From: DASXMX01 sp036794395
Lineage (GTDB): Bacteria > Planctomycetota > Phycisphaerae > Tepidisphaerales > Tepidisphaeraceae
DNA: 22,764 nucleotides
Direction: 5' to 3'
NCBI GenBank assembly: GCA_036794395.1
Contig: DAIRGS010000098.1
Coordinates: forward strand, 1-22,764
Shown here in pieces: positions 1 through 7,171 of this stretch; the stretch's first letter is position 1; every line of letters starts with the position of its first letter. The position numbers and the translations under genes are program-made. Under the pieces are notes generated by a model that was given only the letters and a program-made list of their open reading frames with translations, made no database searches and was not told where the DNA came from.

Positions 1-852
1 TTCGTAGAATTTTCCTTCGGCGTAGAGGATCGCGGACCAGTTGTTGACCAGGCCGCTTTTTACTTCGCGGAGGGTGGTGCCGACGACCTTGATGTGGGGA
101 TAGGCCTTGACGACTTTTTCGACCATGCGCTTGTAGGCGGAGGTATCGAGGGATGAGAGGTTTTCATCGGCGCCTTCGACTTCGAAGCCGAGCACTTTCT
201 GGAAATCTTCTTCGTTGCCGATGAGACAATCGATGTAGGGCACGAGGTGTTTGGTGGTTTCCTGGGCCTTGGCGCTGCTCCAGAGCTTGGAGCGGAAATT
301 CAGGTCGTAGCTGACGATGGTGCCGGCCTCGCGGGCGGCGATGAGGGCTTCTTTGCAGGTCGCGGCGGAGCCTTCGGAGAGGGCGGCGAAGATGCCGCCG
401 GTATGGAGCCAGCGAACGCCCTGGTCTTTAAAGATCGACTTGAAGTCGATCATCCCTGGCTTCATGTTGGACGCGGCGGAGTGCCCGCGATCGTACATGG
501 TGACGGAGCCTCGGACTCCGGTGCCGACTTCGGTGAAATTGAGGCCGATGCGATCGGCCCGGCCAACGCCATCGTACTTGGCCATGATCACGTTGCTCAT
601 GTCCATGCCGACCGACCGGCCATGATTCACGATGATCTTGCCGACAGGGTTATCGACGAGCCGGGAGAGGAAGCCGGTGCGGAGGCCCAGGCGCGAGAGG
701 GCGTATGCGACGTTGTATTCGCCACCGCCGACCCAGACTTCGAGGGAGTTGGCGAATTCGATGCGGCCATGGCCTGGGGGGCTGAGGCGGATCATGCATT
801 CGCCGAGGCTCATGAGATCGAAGCGGGAGGATTTGGCGTCTTTGATATTCAT
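1..852 (-). CDS. kdgK: PfkB-family sugar kinase, probable 2-keto-3-deoxygluconate kinase (3' part cut by window edge)
   Basis: The reading frame is open from the ATG at 852 down to the window edge, giving the first 284 residues. It begins MNIKDAKSSRFDLMSLGECM and carries the PfkB substrate-binding signature VGGGEYNVAYALSRLG near residue 41. Further ribokinase-fold segments follow (HTGGIFAALS, SYDLNFRSKLW, CLIGNEEDF). The C-terminal GAGD catalytic motif would lie beyond the window. An AGGA Shine-Dalgarno sits seven bases before the ATG. The family phosphorylates sugars or keto-deoxy sugar acids in the cytoplasm. The KDG assignment is inference: the early residues resemble KdgK-type sugar kinases, and the neighbouring UxaE-like epimerase feeds a pathway ending in 2-keto-3-deoxygluconate. 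Fructokinase or another PfkB specificity cannot be excluded. It is the last visible gene of the transporter operon, 57 bases after the permease. Confidence 0.8.
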   Translation of the reverse strand, partial: MNIKDAKSSRFDLMSLGECMIRLSPPGHGRIEFANSLEVWVGGGEYNVAYALSRLGLRTGFLSRLVDNPVGKIIVNHGRSVGMDMSNVIMAKYDGVGRADRIGLNFTEVGTGVRGSVTMYDRGHSAASNMKPGMIDFKSIFKDQGVRWLHTGGIFAALSEGSAATCKEALIAAREAGTIVSYDLNFRSKLWSSAKAQETTKHLVPYIDCLIGNEEDFQKVLGFEVEGADENLSSLDTSAYKRMVEKVVKAYPHIKVVGTTLREVKSGLVNNWSAILYAEGKFYE

Positions 853-880
853 AGTTGAGTCCTGCGATTAACAGTTAAAG

Positions 881-905
881 ACATGGTCGCTGAAGCGACC
901 ACGCC
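881..905. repeat. Hairpin repeat, GGTCGCTGAAGCGACC family, copy 1
   Basis: The core GGTCGCT-GA-AGCGACC forms a 7-bp stem and is flanked by ACAT and ACGCC. The same 25-base unit occurs twice more at 15958-15982 (inverted) and 16000-16024. This copy lies between the permease stop and the kinase start, so in the operon mRNA it would be an intercistronic stem-loop. Confidence 0.85.
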
Positions 906-909
906 GGGA

Positions 910-1932
910 TCACGTTGTACGGCGGTGACGAAGGCGGTCGAGGGAGGCCGCGATAAGAATAATTAAGCCGGTCACGATTTGTTGAACCCAGTTTTCGTAT
1001 CCCATTTTCTGGCAACCGTTGGCGACAGCGCTCATCATGAAGGCACCCGCGAGGCTGCCGAGGATGGTTCCTTCGCCGCCGGACAGGCTGGTGCCGCCGA
1101 TGACGACTGCGGCAATGACGTCAAGTTCCATTCCCATCGCGCCGGTGGCATCGCCCTGATACATCTGTGAGAACTGCATCATGGCCGCGACACCGACCAA
1201 GCCGGCCGCAATGGTGTAGATCAGTAGCTTGGTCCGCCAGATGCTGACGCCGCAGAGGCGAGCCGTTTGTTCATTGGATCCGATGGCAAAGACGTGCCGG
1301 CCAAATTTGGTGTATCGCAAAACGCCCGCCACAATCAGCGCCAGCGCCAGCAGGAACCACGCTCCGACCGGAATGAACTGGTACCACTCCGTGCCATCGA
1401 GCCGCAAGAGGGAGCCAATCCAGGTATCGCGAAACTCGTCGGGAGGGTAGACCACGCCGCCTTTGCCCGAGGCCCCGATGGCGAAGCCGCGCAATGCACC
1501 CATGATCCCGAGCGTCACGATGAATGGGGAAAGCCCGATCGCGGTAATCAGCGATCCGATCACCACGCCCACGAACAGCCCCCCCGCGATACCGCCCAGC
1601 GCCGCGACTGAGGGAGGGAGGTGGTTATTCAGCAGCAGCGCGGTAACGATCGTGCAAAACGCGACATTCGAACCGACAGACAGGTCGATGCCGCCCGAGA
1701 CGATAATCATCGTCATACCCAGCGCCGCAATACCGACGATCGTCGTCTGCTCAAGCAGGATGCGCAGGTTGAACGCTGTGAGAAACGTCCGGGGTGTAAG
1801 TACGGAGAAAACCGTGAATACAAAAAGCAAGCCGATGAGCGGTCGCAGCAGCTTGAGCCAATCACGCCAATTGATGCTTGGCGCGGCGGTAAGACTCCCC
1901 GCGGGCGTTGCTCCGGCATCGACAATACTCAT
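910..1932 (-). CDS. Sugar ABC transporter permease (RbsC/XylH type)
   Basis: This 340-residue, very hydrophobic protein belongs to the BPD_transp_2 family that forms the membrane channel of ribose/xylose/rhamnose-type ABC importers. Family hallmarks are visible: the segment GMTMIIVSGGIDLSVGSNVA around residue 75, GRHVFAIGSNEQTARLCGVS around residue 215 (the loop contacting the ATPase), and the glycine-rich VIGGTSLSGGEGTILGSLAG near 278. About eight to ten membrane spans can be traced. The length is normal for the family. Its start overlaps the stop of the ATPase gene by four bases (ATGA), implying translational coupling. It should work with the ATPase and the binding lipoprotein upstream. The substrate is not readable from the sequence; context points to L-galactose or a related hexose. 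Confidence 0.94.
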   Translation of the reverse strand: MSIVDAGATPAGSLTAAPSINWRDWLKLLRPLIGLLFVFTVFSVLTPRTFLTAFNLRILLEQTTIVGIAALGMTMIIVSGGIDLSVGSNVAFCTIVTALLLNNHLPPSVAALGGIAGGLFVGVVIGSLITAIGLSPFIVTLGIMGALRGFAIGASGKGGVVYPPDEFRDTWIGSLLRLDGTEWYQFIPVGAWFLLALALIVAGVLRYTKFGRHVFAIGSNEQTARLCGVSIWRTKLLIYTIAAGLVGVAAMMQFSQMYQGDATGAMGMELDVIAAVVIGGTSLSGGEGTILGSLAGAFMMSAVANGCQKMGYENWVQQIVTGLIILIAASLDRLRHRRTT

Positions 1933-3515
1933 GGGTTTACTCCGGCGTGGCTCATTGCCTGGGCACCAGATGCCGGGGCTTCCGGAGATCCGATTGCTTC
2001 GAGCATAATCAAGTGTTCGTTGAGTTCAGCAACTGGTCGTGCGGGGCCAAGCCGACCACGGCACATTACCGCGATTCGATCACAGGTTCCCAGCAATTCG
2101 GGAAGATAACTGCTGACCATAAGAATCGCGCGGGGTTTGCGACCGGTTGCCGGATCGCCCGAGGCAAGCTCGTCGATCAGCTTGTAAATTTGAGCCTTTG
2201 ATCCGACGTCGATTCCACGAGTGGGCTCGTCGAGCAGAAGCAAATCGACATCGTGATGAAGCAGGCGGGCGATGGCCACTTTCTGCTGATTTCCGCCGGA
2301 CAGATCTTGCACGGGTTGCGAGGGCGCACGGCACTTGATCGCCAGCTTTTCGATCCATCGTCGCGATGCCGATTCCTGGCGGGAGGGCATCACCAGCCCG
2401 GCAGGCCCGAGGCCGCCCAGCATTGACATCGTCAGGTTATCGGCGATGCTCATTCCCAGGGCCAAGCCTTGCGATTTTCGATCCTCGCTGACCATGCCCA
2501 TGCCTTGCGCCCAGCGGGCGCGCGGCGAGGCCGATCCGGTAAACGTTCCGATTTTTACCTGCCCGCTGCGAATGGGATCGAGGCCGAAAATCGCACGGAG
2601 GAACTCAGTTCGCCCCGCACCCACCAGCCCCGCGATACCGACGACTTCCCCGCGATGCAGCGTCAGCGACGCCGAGACTGGCTTTTGTATTCCAGCAAGG
2701 GCCTCCACACGCAGGAGTTCATGGCCGGCGGTTCGGGGTGAGCGCGGGTAGAGATCTTCCACGTCGCGTCCCACCATCAGCGAAACAATGTCCTGTGTGC
2801 GCGCGTCGGCCGTGATCCCCGAGCCAACGCTGCAGCCATCGCGCAAAACGGCATATACGTCGGAAATCTCTTTTACTTCCTCGAGGAAATGCGAGATGTA
2901 AATGATCGAGATCCCCTGAGTCCGCAACCGACGAACCAGGTCAAACAAGAGCTTGATGTCCGCGCGAGTCAGGCTGCTGGTGGGTTCGTCCAGCACGAGG
3001 ACCCGGCAACCCACTGCAATCGCGCGGCCGATCTCGACCAACTGCTGAGAGGCGATGGAGAGCCGGCCAACCGGTGCGTCCACGGAAATATCAGGTCGCC
3101 CGAGCTGGCGGAGCGCATCGGCCGCGACGCGGCGCGCCTCGGCCCATCCCATCATCGGACCCGCACCGGGCTCGACCCCAAGCAGGATGTTCTCGGCCAC
3201 GGTGAGATGTTTGGCGAGGGACAGTTCCTGGTAGATCATCGCCACGCCGGCCTTGCGGGCTTCGAGGGGATTGCGCGGAAGATAGGGCTGGCCGTCGAGC
3301 CACATTTCGCCCTCATCGGGCGAATGGGCGCCGGAAAGCACTTTCATCAAGGTGCTTTTGCCGGCGCCATTTTCACCAACGAGGGCAAGGACCTGTCCGG
3401 GGGCGACGGACAGATCGACGCCACCGAGCGCAATCGTTGCGCCGAATCGCTTGTGCACGCCGCGCATCTGGAGGCGCGGCGCTTGCGACGACTGTGGCGA
3501 AGGTGCGGGTGGCAT
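1929..3515 (-). CDS. Sugar ABC transporter ATP-binding protein, double-domain (RbsA/XylG/MglA type)
   Basis: This 528-residue protein has two ATP-binding cassettes in tandem, as usual for monosaccharide importers. Domain 1 has Walker A GENGAGKST (47-55), the Q-loop YQELS (95-99), a variant signature LSIASQQ (152-158) and Walker B VLVLDEP (172-178). Domain 2 has the degenerate Walker A GLVGAGRTE (296-304) that is typical of this family, signature LSGGNQQK (405-412) and Walker B LLLLDEP (425-431). It powers sugar uptake through the permease whose start overlaps its stop. The start at 3515 lacks a clear Shine-Dalgarno; a start at residue 17 (MRGVHKRF) would also preserve the whole domain. It lies 95 bases after the binding-protein gene, with a hairpin in the gap. 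Confidence 0.95.
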   Translation of the reverse strand: MPPAPSPQSSQAPRLQMRGVHKRFGATIALGGVDLSVAPGQVLALVGENGAGKSTLMKVLSGAHSPDEGEMWLDGQPYLPRNPLEARKAGVAMIYQELSLAKHLTVAENILLGVEPGAGPMMGWAEARRVAADALRQLGRPDISVDAPVGRLSIASQQLVEIGRAIAVGCRVLVLDEPTSSLTRADIKLLFDLVRRLRTQGISIIYISHFLEEVKEISDVYAVLRDGCSVGSGITADARTQDIVSLMVGRDVEDLYPRSPRTAGHELLRVEALAGIQKPVSASLTLHRGEVVGIAGLVGAGRTEFLRAIFGLDPIRSGQVKIGTFTGSASPRARWAQGMGMVSEDRKSQGLALGMSIADNLTMSMLGGLGPAGLVMPSRQESASRRWIEKLAIKCRAPSQPVQDLSGGNQQKVAIARLLHHDVDLLLLDEPTRGIDVGSKAQIYKLIDELASGDPATGRKPRAILMVSSYLPELLGTCDRIAVMCRGRLGPARPVAELNEHLIMLEAIGSPEAPASGAQAMSHAGVNP

Positions 3516-3564
3516 TAGTCAAACTGTATTGGCGTTCGATCAACTCAAAGTAACGCTGGAAAAC

Positions 3565-3580
3565 ACTCCGCAAGCGGAGT
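3565..3580. repeat. Intercistronic hairpin ACTCCGC-AA-GCGGAGT between binding protein and ATPase genes
   Basis: A perfect 7-bp inverted repeat with a 2-base loop lies in the 95-base gap between the binding-protein and ATPase genes. It is not followed by a U-run on the operon strand, so it is more likely an mRNA-stabilising or partly terminating stem-loop than a full terminator. Such structures commonly help keep binding-protein transcript in excess over the transporter. The sequence may also be a member of a dispersed genomic repeat. Confidence 0.55.
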
Positions 3581-3610
3581 CGCTAAACGGGGATTCGGTG
3601 GTCGTGTTTT

Positions 3611-4609
3611 TCAGCTGCGTTTGAGAAGGTCCTGAATTTCGGGGTCTTTGAGATTGTCTTTGCTGATCAGGAATACACCGGTATCCACGCGTTTTTCGAC
3701 CTTTTCGCCACGAATATGGTTGACGACGGTGTTGACGCCTTCATAACCCATTTTATAAGGGTTTTGGGCGACCAGGGCTTGAACGTCATCATTTTCGAGC
3801 GCCTTCACCAGATCGGTCGTGGCGTCGAAACCGACGAACTTCTTCTTGCCTGAAATCCCCGCGGTTCGCAGGGCGACGAGCATGCCGGCCGTCGTTGATT
3901 CGTTGGGGCAGAAGATGCCATCGCAATCTTTCAGGGAGTCGATCATGTTGAGAGCAATCTTGGCGGCCGAGTCTGCGGTTGAGCCGCCAAACCGATTCTC
4001 AACGATCAGTTTCATCTCCGGATGCTTTGCGATCGCTTCAAGAAAACCCGCCTCGCGGGCCTCGGTGCTGGCAGAGCCGGGAGCGTAGCGGAGCAGAACA
4101 ACCTTTCCCTTGTTATCCATCAGCTTAGCGAGGCGTTCCCCGCCCAGTTCCCCGCCCTTTTTGTTATCGGTTGCGACAAAACTGACAAAATCCTTGCCAG
4201 CTTCGCCGTCGAGCGCTGAATCCATAATCACAACCGGAATCTTCTGACTGGCTGCCAAGCGCACCGGCTTCAAAAGCGCTTTGCTGTCGAGCGGAGCCAG
4301 AACGATTCCGGAAATACCTTCGCCCGCGAATTGTTCGACGAGCTGGATCTCGGTGCTTCGGTCGTCTTCCTTGAGCGGGCCCTTCCAGACGATATCAACG
4401 CCCAGCTTCTGCCCGGCGTCCTTGGCCCCGGCCTCGACCGCGCGCCAGAACGCGTGCGTCGTTCCCTTGGGGATGACGGCGATTCTCAAGGCGCCGGCTG
4501 ATTGAGTCGTTGCCGTGCCGGCGCTGGTTGTGGTTGAGCTGGACTCATCCTTTTTACAGCCTACCGCCAGAGTGACCGCAACCCCGACAACCAATAGCAA
4601 TCGCTTCAT
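3611..4609 (-). CDS. Sugar ABC transporter substrate-binding lipoprotein (RbsB type)
   Basis: This 332-residue periplasmic-binding protein of the type I sugar fold has a lipoprotein signal: MKRLLLVVGVAVTLAVGC, with the lipobox LAVGC and the acylated Cys at 18, followed by a Ser/Thr-rich linker to about residue 40. The mature part starts LRIAVIPKGTTHAFWRAVEAG, followed by GAKDAGQKLGVDIVWKGP and the later IFCPNESTTAGMLVALR, all characteristic of the ribose-binding family. GGAGGA lies 3-8 bases before the ATG. It binds the sugar outside the membrane and delivers it to the permease. It is the first gene of the transporter operon, 244 bases downstream of the regulator gene on the same strand. The ligand is unknown; L-galactose, L-fucose or another aldohexose are the candidates suggested by context. 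Confidence 0.93.
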   Translation of the reverse strand: MKRLLLVVGVAVTLAVGCKKDESSSTTTSAGTATTQSAGALRIAVIPKGTTHAFWRAVEAGAKDAGQKLGVDIVWKGPLKEDDRSTEIQLVEQFAGEGISGIVLAPLDSKALLKPVRLAASQKIPVVIMDSALDGEAGKDFVSFVATDNKKGGELGGERLAKLMDNKGKVVLLRYAPGSASTEAREAGFLEAIAKHPEMKLIVENRFGGSTADSAAKIALNMIDSLKDCDGIFCPNESTTAGMLVALRTAGISGKKKFVGFDATTDLVKALENDDVQALVAQNPYKMGYEGVNTVVNHIRGEKVEKRVDTGVFLISKDNLKDPEIQDLLKRS

Positions 4610-4803
4610 GAATCCTCCGCTGGAGAAAACCGCCGCCTGAACCTTAGTATTGCGCGCATTGTACCGATTCGCGTGAGGGAATCATCTTGCGACGCGGAAT
4701 GGCGACATACAATCCAGGGCGAGCGCATTTGGTATCGTGGGAGTATTATTCGGGAGGGCAAGGTTCCGGCCAAACCGAAGCTCTCTCAGGAAATCCGCTC
4801 GGC

Positions 4804-4820
4804 GGGAGCCTCGCACTCCC
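4804..4820. repeat. Hairpin GGGAG-N7-CTCCC after the regulator gene
   Basis: A 5-bp stem with a 7-base loop lies 34 bases past the regulator stop and about 200 bases before the binding-protein gene. No U-run follows on the minus strand, so a terminator role is weak. It could be a short dispersed repeat. Confidence 0.35.
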
Positions 4821-4834
4821 ACTTGAGTCAAATG
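4820..4834. promoter_or_regulatory. Candidate operator CACTTGAGTCAAATG (shared with 6109-6123)
   Basis: On the minus strand this reads CATTTGACTCAAGTG, a near-palindrome of two 7-base halves. It matches TATTTGACGCAAATG upstream of the lactonase gene at 12 of 15 positions. It lies upstream of the transporter operon, far (about 210 bases) from the binding-protein start. A role as binding site of the XylR-type regulator is inference from two sites only. Confidence 0.3.
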
Positions 4835-4853
4835 CGATCGACCTGACATGTAA

Positions 4854-6041
4854 TCAAACAAGCCGTTTGGCTCTTCGTTGACTTGGGCCCACGCGCTGGC
4901 CGGCGCGGAAGGTGAGGGGGGTCATTCCGGTGAGCCTGCGAAAGAACGTATTGAAGTACGAAGCCGAGCCGAATCCTGAGGCCGTGGCCACTCGGGCGGC
5001 GTCAAGATCGGTGTCGAGGAGCATTTTCTTGGCTTTTTCGAGGCGGCAGCGCTGGAGTTCTTCGTGGGGGGAGTGGCCGATCACACGCTTGAAGTGACGT
5101 TCAAGCCATCTGCGGGAGACCGCCAGGCGACGAGCGACTTCATTCATGCGGAGGGCGTCGGCGCAATGTTCGCGAATGTATTGCACGGCAAGGTGCACGT
5201 CTCGATCGGGGAGTATGGAGGAATTGGACGACTGGCGAACCGTGACGATGCCGGCAGGTTCGATCAGAATGGGCCGAACGGGCGGCTTGCGGCCGCTCAT
5301 GATGCGATCGAGCAAGGAGGCCGCTTCATATCCGATGCGAGCGGCGGGGATTTCAATCGCCGAGATCGTGGGATTTGAGAGCTCGCATTTCATCGGGTCG
5401 TCGTCGGCGGTGAGGATGGCCGCGTCCTGGGGAACCTCAACCCCGGCCACGTTACAGGCCTCGATGAGCTGGCAGGCGATATCCGGGTTCCACGCGAGAA
5501 TGCCTATCGGCTTGGGAAGACCGCGAAGCCACCTGGCCAAATCGCGCTGGCGGGCCTGCCAGGGGGCGTTAAGGGAGAGGCGGGTTGAATCACTGTAGAA
5601 ATCGCAGTTGAAGCCTTTAGCCGCGAGTTGCTCGGCGAAGGCGGGGCCGCGATCTTCATCGTGGCGCTTGAACCAGCTGCAATAAGCGAACTGCCGCAAG
5701 CCGGCGGCAATCAGGTGGCGGGCGGCCAACGACGTTAGCGTTTCATCATCCACCTTCACGCGCGGGAGTGTTGCCGATGGGATTCGGGCCGAGCCGACGC
5801 TGACGGCGGGCACGCCCAGCTTTAGGATTCGCCGGGCTTCGGAGGATTCGATCACACGAACGATCAGGCCGTCCCAGGAATACGTTTCGGAGAAAAAAAG
5901 GGAGGCTTCGGTACCTTCGGGCGCGGTGTAAACGTGCCAATGTCCATGCTCGTTGGAGTAGCCGGCAATGCCGCGCATGAGCTTCTCCCTCCAACCGATG
6001 GAAGAACCCGCCAGCACCGCCACCCGACGGACTTTCGACAT
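4854..6041 (-). CDS. XylR-type transcriptional regulator (sugar-binding domain plus AraC DNA-binding domain)
   Basis: This 395-residue regulator has two parts. Residues about 5-275 form a LacI/periplasmic-binding-like sugar sensor (RRVAVLAGSSIGWREKLMRG, then the AILTADDDPMKCELSNPTIS segment). Residues about 285-385 form an AraC-type double helix-turn-helix (MNEVARRLAVSRRWLERHFK, then ARVATASGFGSASYFNTFFR). This architecture is that of E. coli XylR, a sugar-responsive activator. It lies between the transporter operon, downstream on its own strand, and the divergent catabolic operon, so it very probably controls both in response to the imported sugar. No Shine-Dalgarno precedes the ATG; a TATAAA box ends only seven bases before it, so the transcript may be almost leaderless. 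The next upstream in-frame ATG is not supported by family alignment. Confidence 0.92.
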   Translation of the reverse strand: MSKVRRVAVLAGSSIGWREKLMRGIAGYSNEHGHWHVYTAPEGTEASLFFSETYSWDGLIVRVIESSEARRILKLGVPAVSVGSARIPSATLPRVKVDDETLTSLAARHLIAAGLRQFAYCSWFKRHDEDRGPAFAEQLAAKGFNCDFYSDSTRLSLNAPWQARQRDLARWLRGLPKPIGILAWNPDIACQLIEACNVAGVEVPQDAAILTADDDPMKCELSNPTISAIEIPAARIGYEAASLLDRIMSGRKPPVRPILIEPAGIVTVRQSSNSSILPDRDVHLAVQYIREHCADALRMNEVARRLAVSRRWLERHFKRVIGHSPHEELQRCRLEKAKKMLLDTDLDAARVATASGFGSASYFNTFFRRLTGMTPLTFRAGQRVGPSQRRAKRLV

Positions 6042-6108
6042 GTTCGCATTTATAACGTGTTCCGATCAGGTGTGGATGCGGTTGTCGCATAGACGCAATC
6101 AATAGTCC

Positions 6109-6123
6109 TATTTGACGCAAATG
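6109..6123. promoter_or_regulatory. Candidate operator TATTTGACGCAAATG in the divergent promoter region
   Basis: This contains a perfect ATTTG-N3-CAAAT inverted repeat 46 bases before the lactonase start. It resembles the palindrome at 4820-4834. A related partial palindrome (TTGTCG-N6-CGCAA) lies about 20 bases upstream at roughly 6082-6098. The arrangement suits two half-sites for the XylR-type regulator, but the assignment is inference. TTGACG within it could also serve as a -35 box, although no convincing -10 follows at the right distance. Confidence 0.35.
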
Positions 6124-6168
6124 TGAAATTGCTTTCAACACGGTCGGCGCTATCGTTTACCAACCGTA

Positions 6169-6999
6169 ATGGTCATCGACTCGCACCACCACTTCTGGGA
6201 ATACTCGCCGGCCGAATATGGCTGGATCTCCGATTCGATGGCGATCCTGAAACGGGACTTTCTGCCGGCCGATCTTGCGGGCGAAACCGCGGAAATGGGT
6301 ATCGATGGCGTGGTGAGTGTGCAAGCTCGGCAGACTGTCGGAGAAACGCAATGGTTGTTGGATCTGGCCGATCAGAATGCATTCATCAAGGGCGTGGTGG
6401 GATGGCTGCCGCTGGTTTCGGCAAACGTGAAGTCTGATCTGGCGCGTTTTGCAAGCCGGCCAAAATTAAAAGCAGTGCGGCACGTTCTTCAGGATGAGCC
6501 GGGCGACAATTACATGCTGCGGGATGATTTTGATCGCGGCATTGGGATGCTCAAGGAATTTGGGTTGCGATATGACATCCTCATTTTCGAACGGCATCTG
6601 ACACAGTCGATCAAACTCGTCGATCGACACCCCGAACTGACGTTTATTTTGGATCACATCGCCAAGCCGCGAATTCGGGAGAATGTGCTGTCGCCCTGGC
6701 GGGAGAACATGCGGGAGCTTGCCCGCCGGCCCAATGTTTATTGCAAGCTGTCGGGGATGGCGACGGAGGCGGATCACAAGGCGTGGTCGCCGGGCCAGCT
6801 TCGGCCCTATATGCAGACTGCCCTGGAGGCGTTTGGTTCCCGCCGGTTGATGTTTGGATCGGATTGGCCGGTGTGCCTCTTGGCGGTAAATTACCGGCGA
6901 TGGTATGAACTGGTGAGCGAATTTGTTGCACGACTGGCGACTGAAGAGCGGGGGCGGATTATGGGCGGAACGGCCATTGAGGCGTACGGACTTACGTGA
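6169..6999 (+). CDS. Amidohydrolase-family sugar lactonase (L-galactono/L-fucono/L-rhamnono-lactonase type)
   Basis: This 276-residue protein belongs to the amidohydrolase-2 family (TIM-barrel metal-dependent hydrolases). The N-terminal metal motif D4-x-H6-x-H8 appears in MVIDSHHHFWEY. VVGWLPL lies near residue 76, H163 in LDHIAKP, YCKLSG at 191-196 and the catalytic Asp in GSDWPV (D232). These are the hallmarks of lactonases acting on L-fucono-, L-rhamnono- and L-galactono-lactones. It would hydrolyse the lactone made by the aldo/keto reductase at the end of this gene set. The start has no evident Shine-Dalgarno but begins exactly where family members begin. It is the first gene of the plus-strand catabolic operon, divergent from the regulator with 127 bases between. 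Confidence 0.9.
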   Translation: MVIDSHHHFWEYSPAEYGWISDSMAILKRDFLPADLAGETAEMGIDGVVSVQARQTVGETQWLLDLADQNAFIKGVVGWLPLVSANVKSDLARFASRPKLKAVRHVLQDEPGDNYMLRDDFDRGIGMLKEFGLRYDILIFERHLTQSIKLVDRHPELTFILDHIAKPRIRENVLSPWRENMRELARRPNVYCKLSGMATEADHKAWSPGQLRPYMQTALEAFGSRRLMFGSDWPVCLLAVNYRRWYELVSEFVARLATEERGRIMGGTAIEAYGLT

Positions 7000-7028
7000 C
7001 AGATTGCCCGCCATTACATCGCTTGAGA

Positions 7029-7110
7029 CTGTCATCCTGGAGCGAAGCGAAGGATCTGGAAATCGAACGGTTTGCGAAATCAGATCCTTCGCTTCGCTCC
7101 AGGATGACAG
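7029..7110. repeat. Perfect 30-bp inverted repeat (dispersed-repeat pair)
   Basis: The arms 7029-7058 (starting CTGTCATCCTGGAGCGAAGC) and 7081-7110 are exact reverse complements separated by 22 bases. Together they would fold into a long hairpin between the lactonase and the epimerase genes. The core, GCGAAGCGAAGGATCT, resembles a repeat seen in the intergenic DNA of many unrelated bacteria. It encodes nothing evident and explains the spurious ORFs across this spacer. Confidence 0.9.
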
Positions 7111-7171
7111 GAAATCCGAACGCAATCGAGCGGCTTTCAGAAGCGCAGCATGAATTATGAAGGCAAAGTAT

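Noticed and set aside
247..858. Open frames on the plus strand opposite the kinase gene
   Set aside because: They are antisense shadows of a clear PfkB kinase frame and have no recognisable domain.
6112..6140. Standard -35/-10 promoter beginning at TTGACG
   Set aside because: No acceptable -10 hexamer lies 16-18 bases downstream; the TTGACG is better explained as part of the palindrome.
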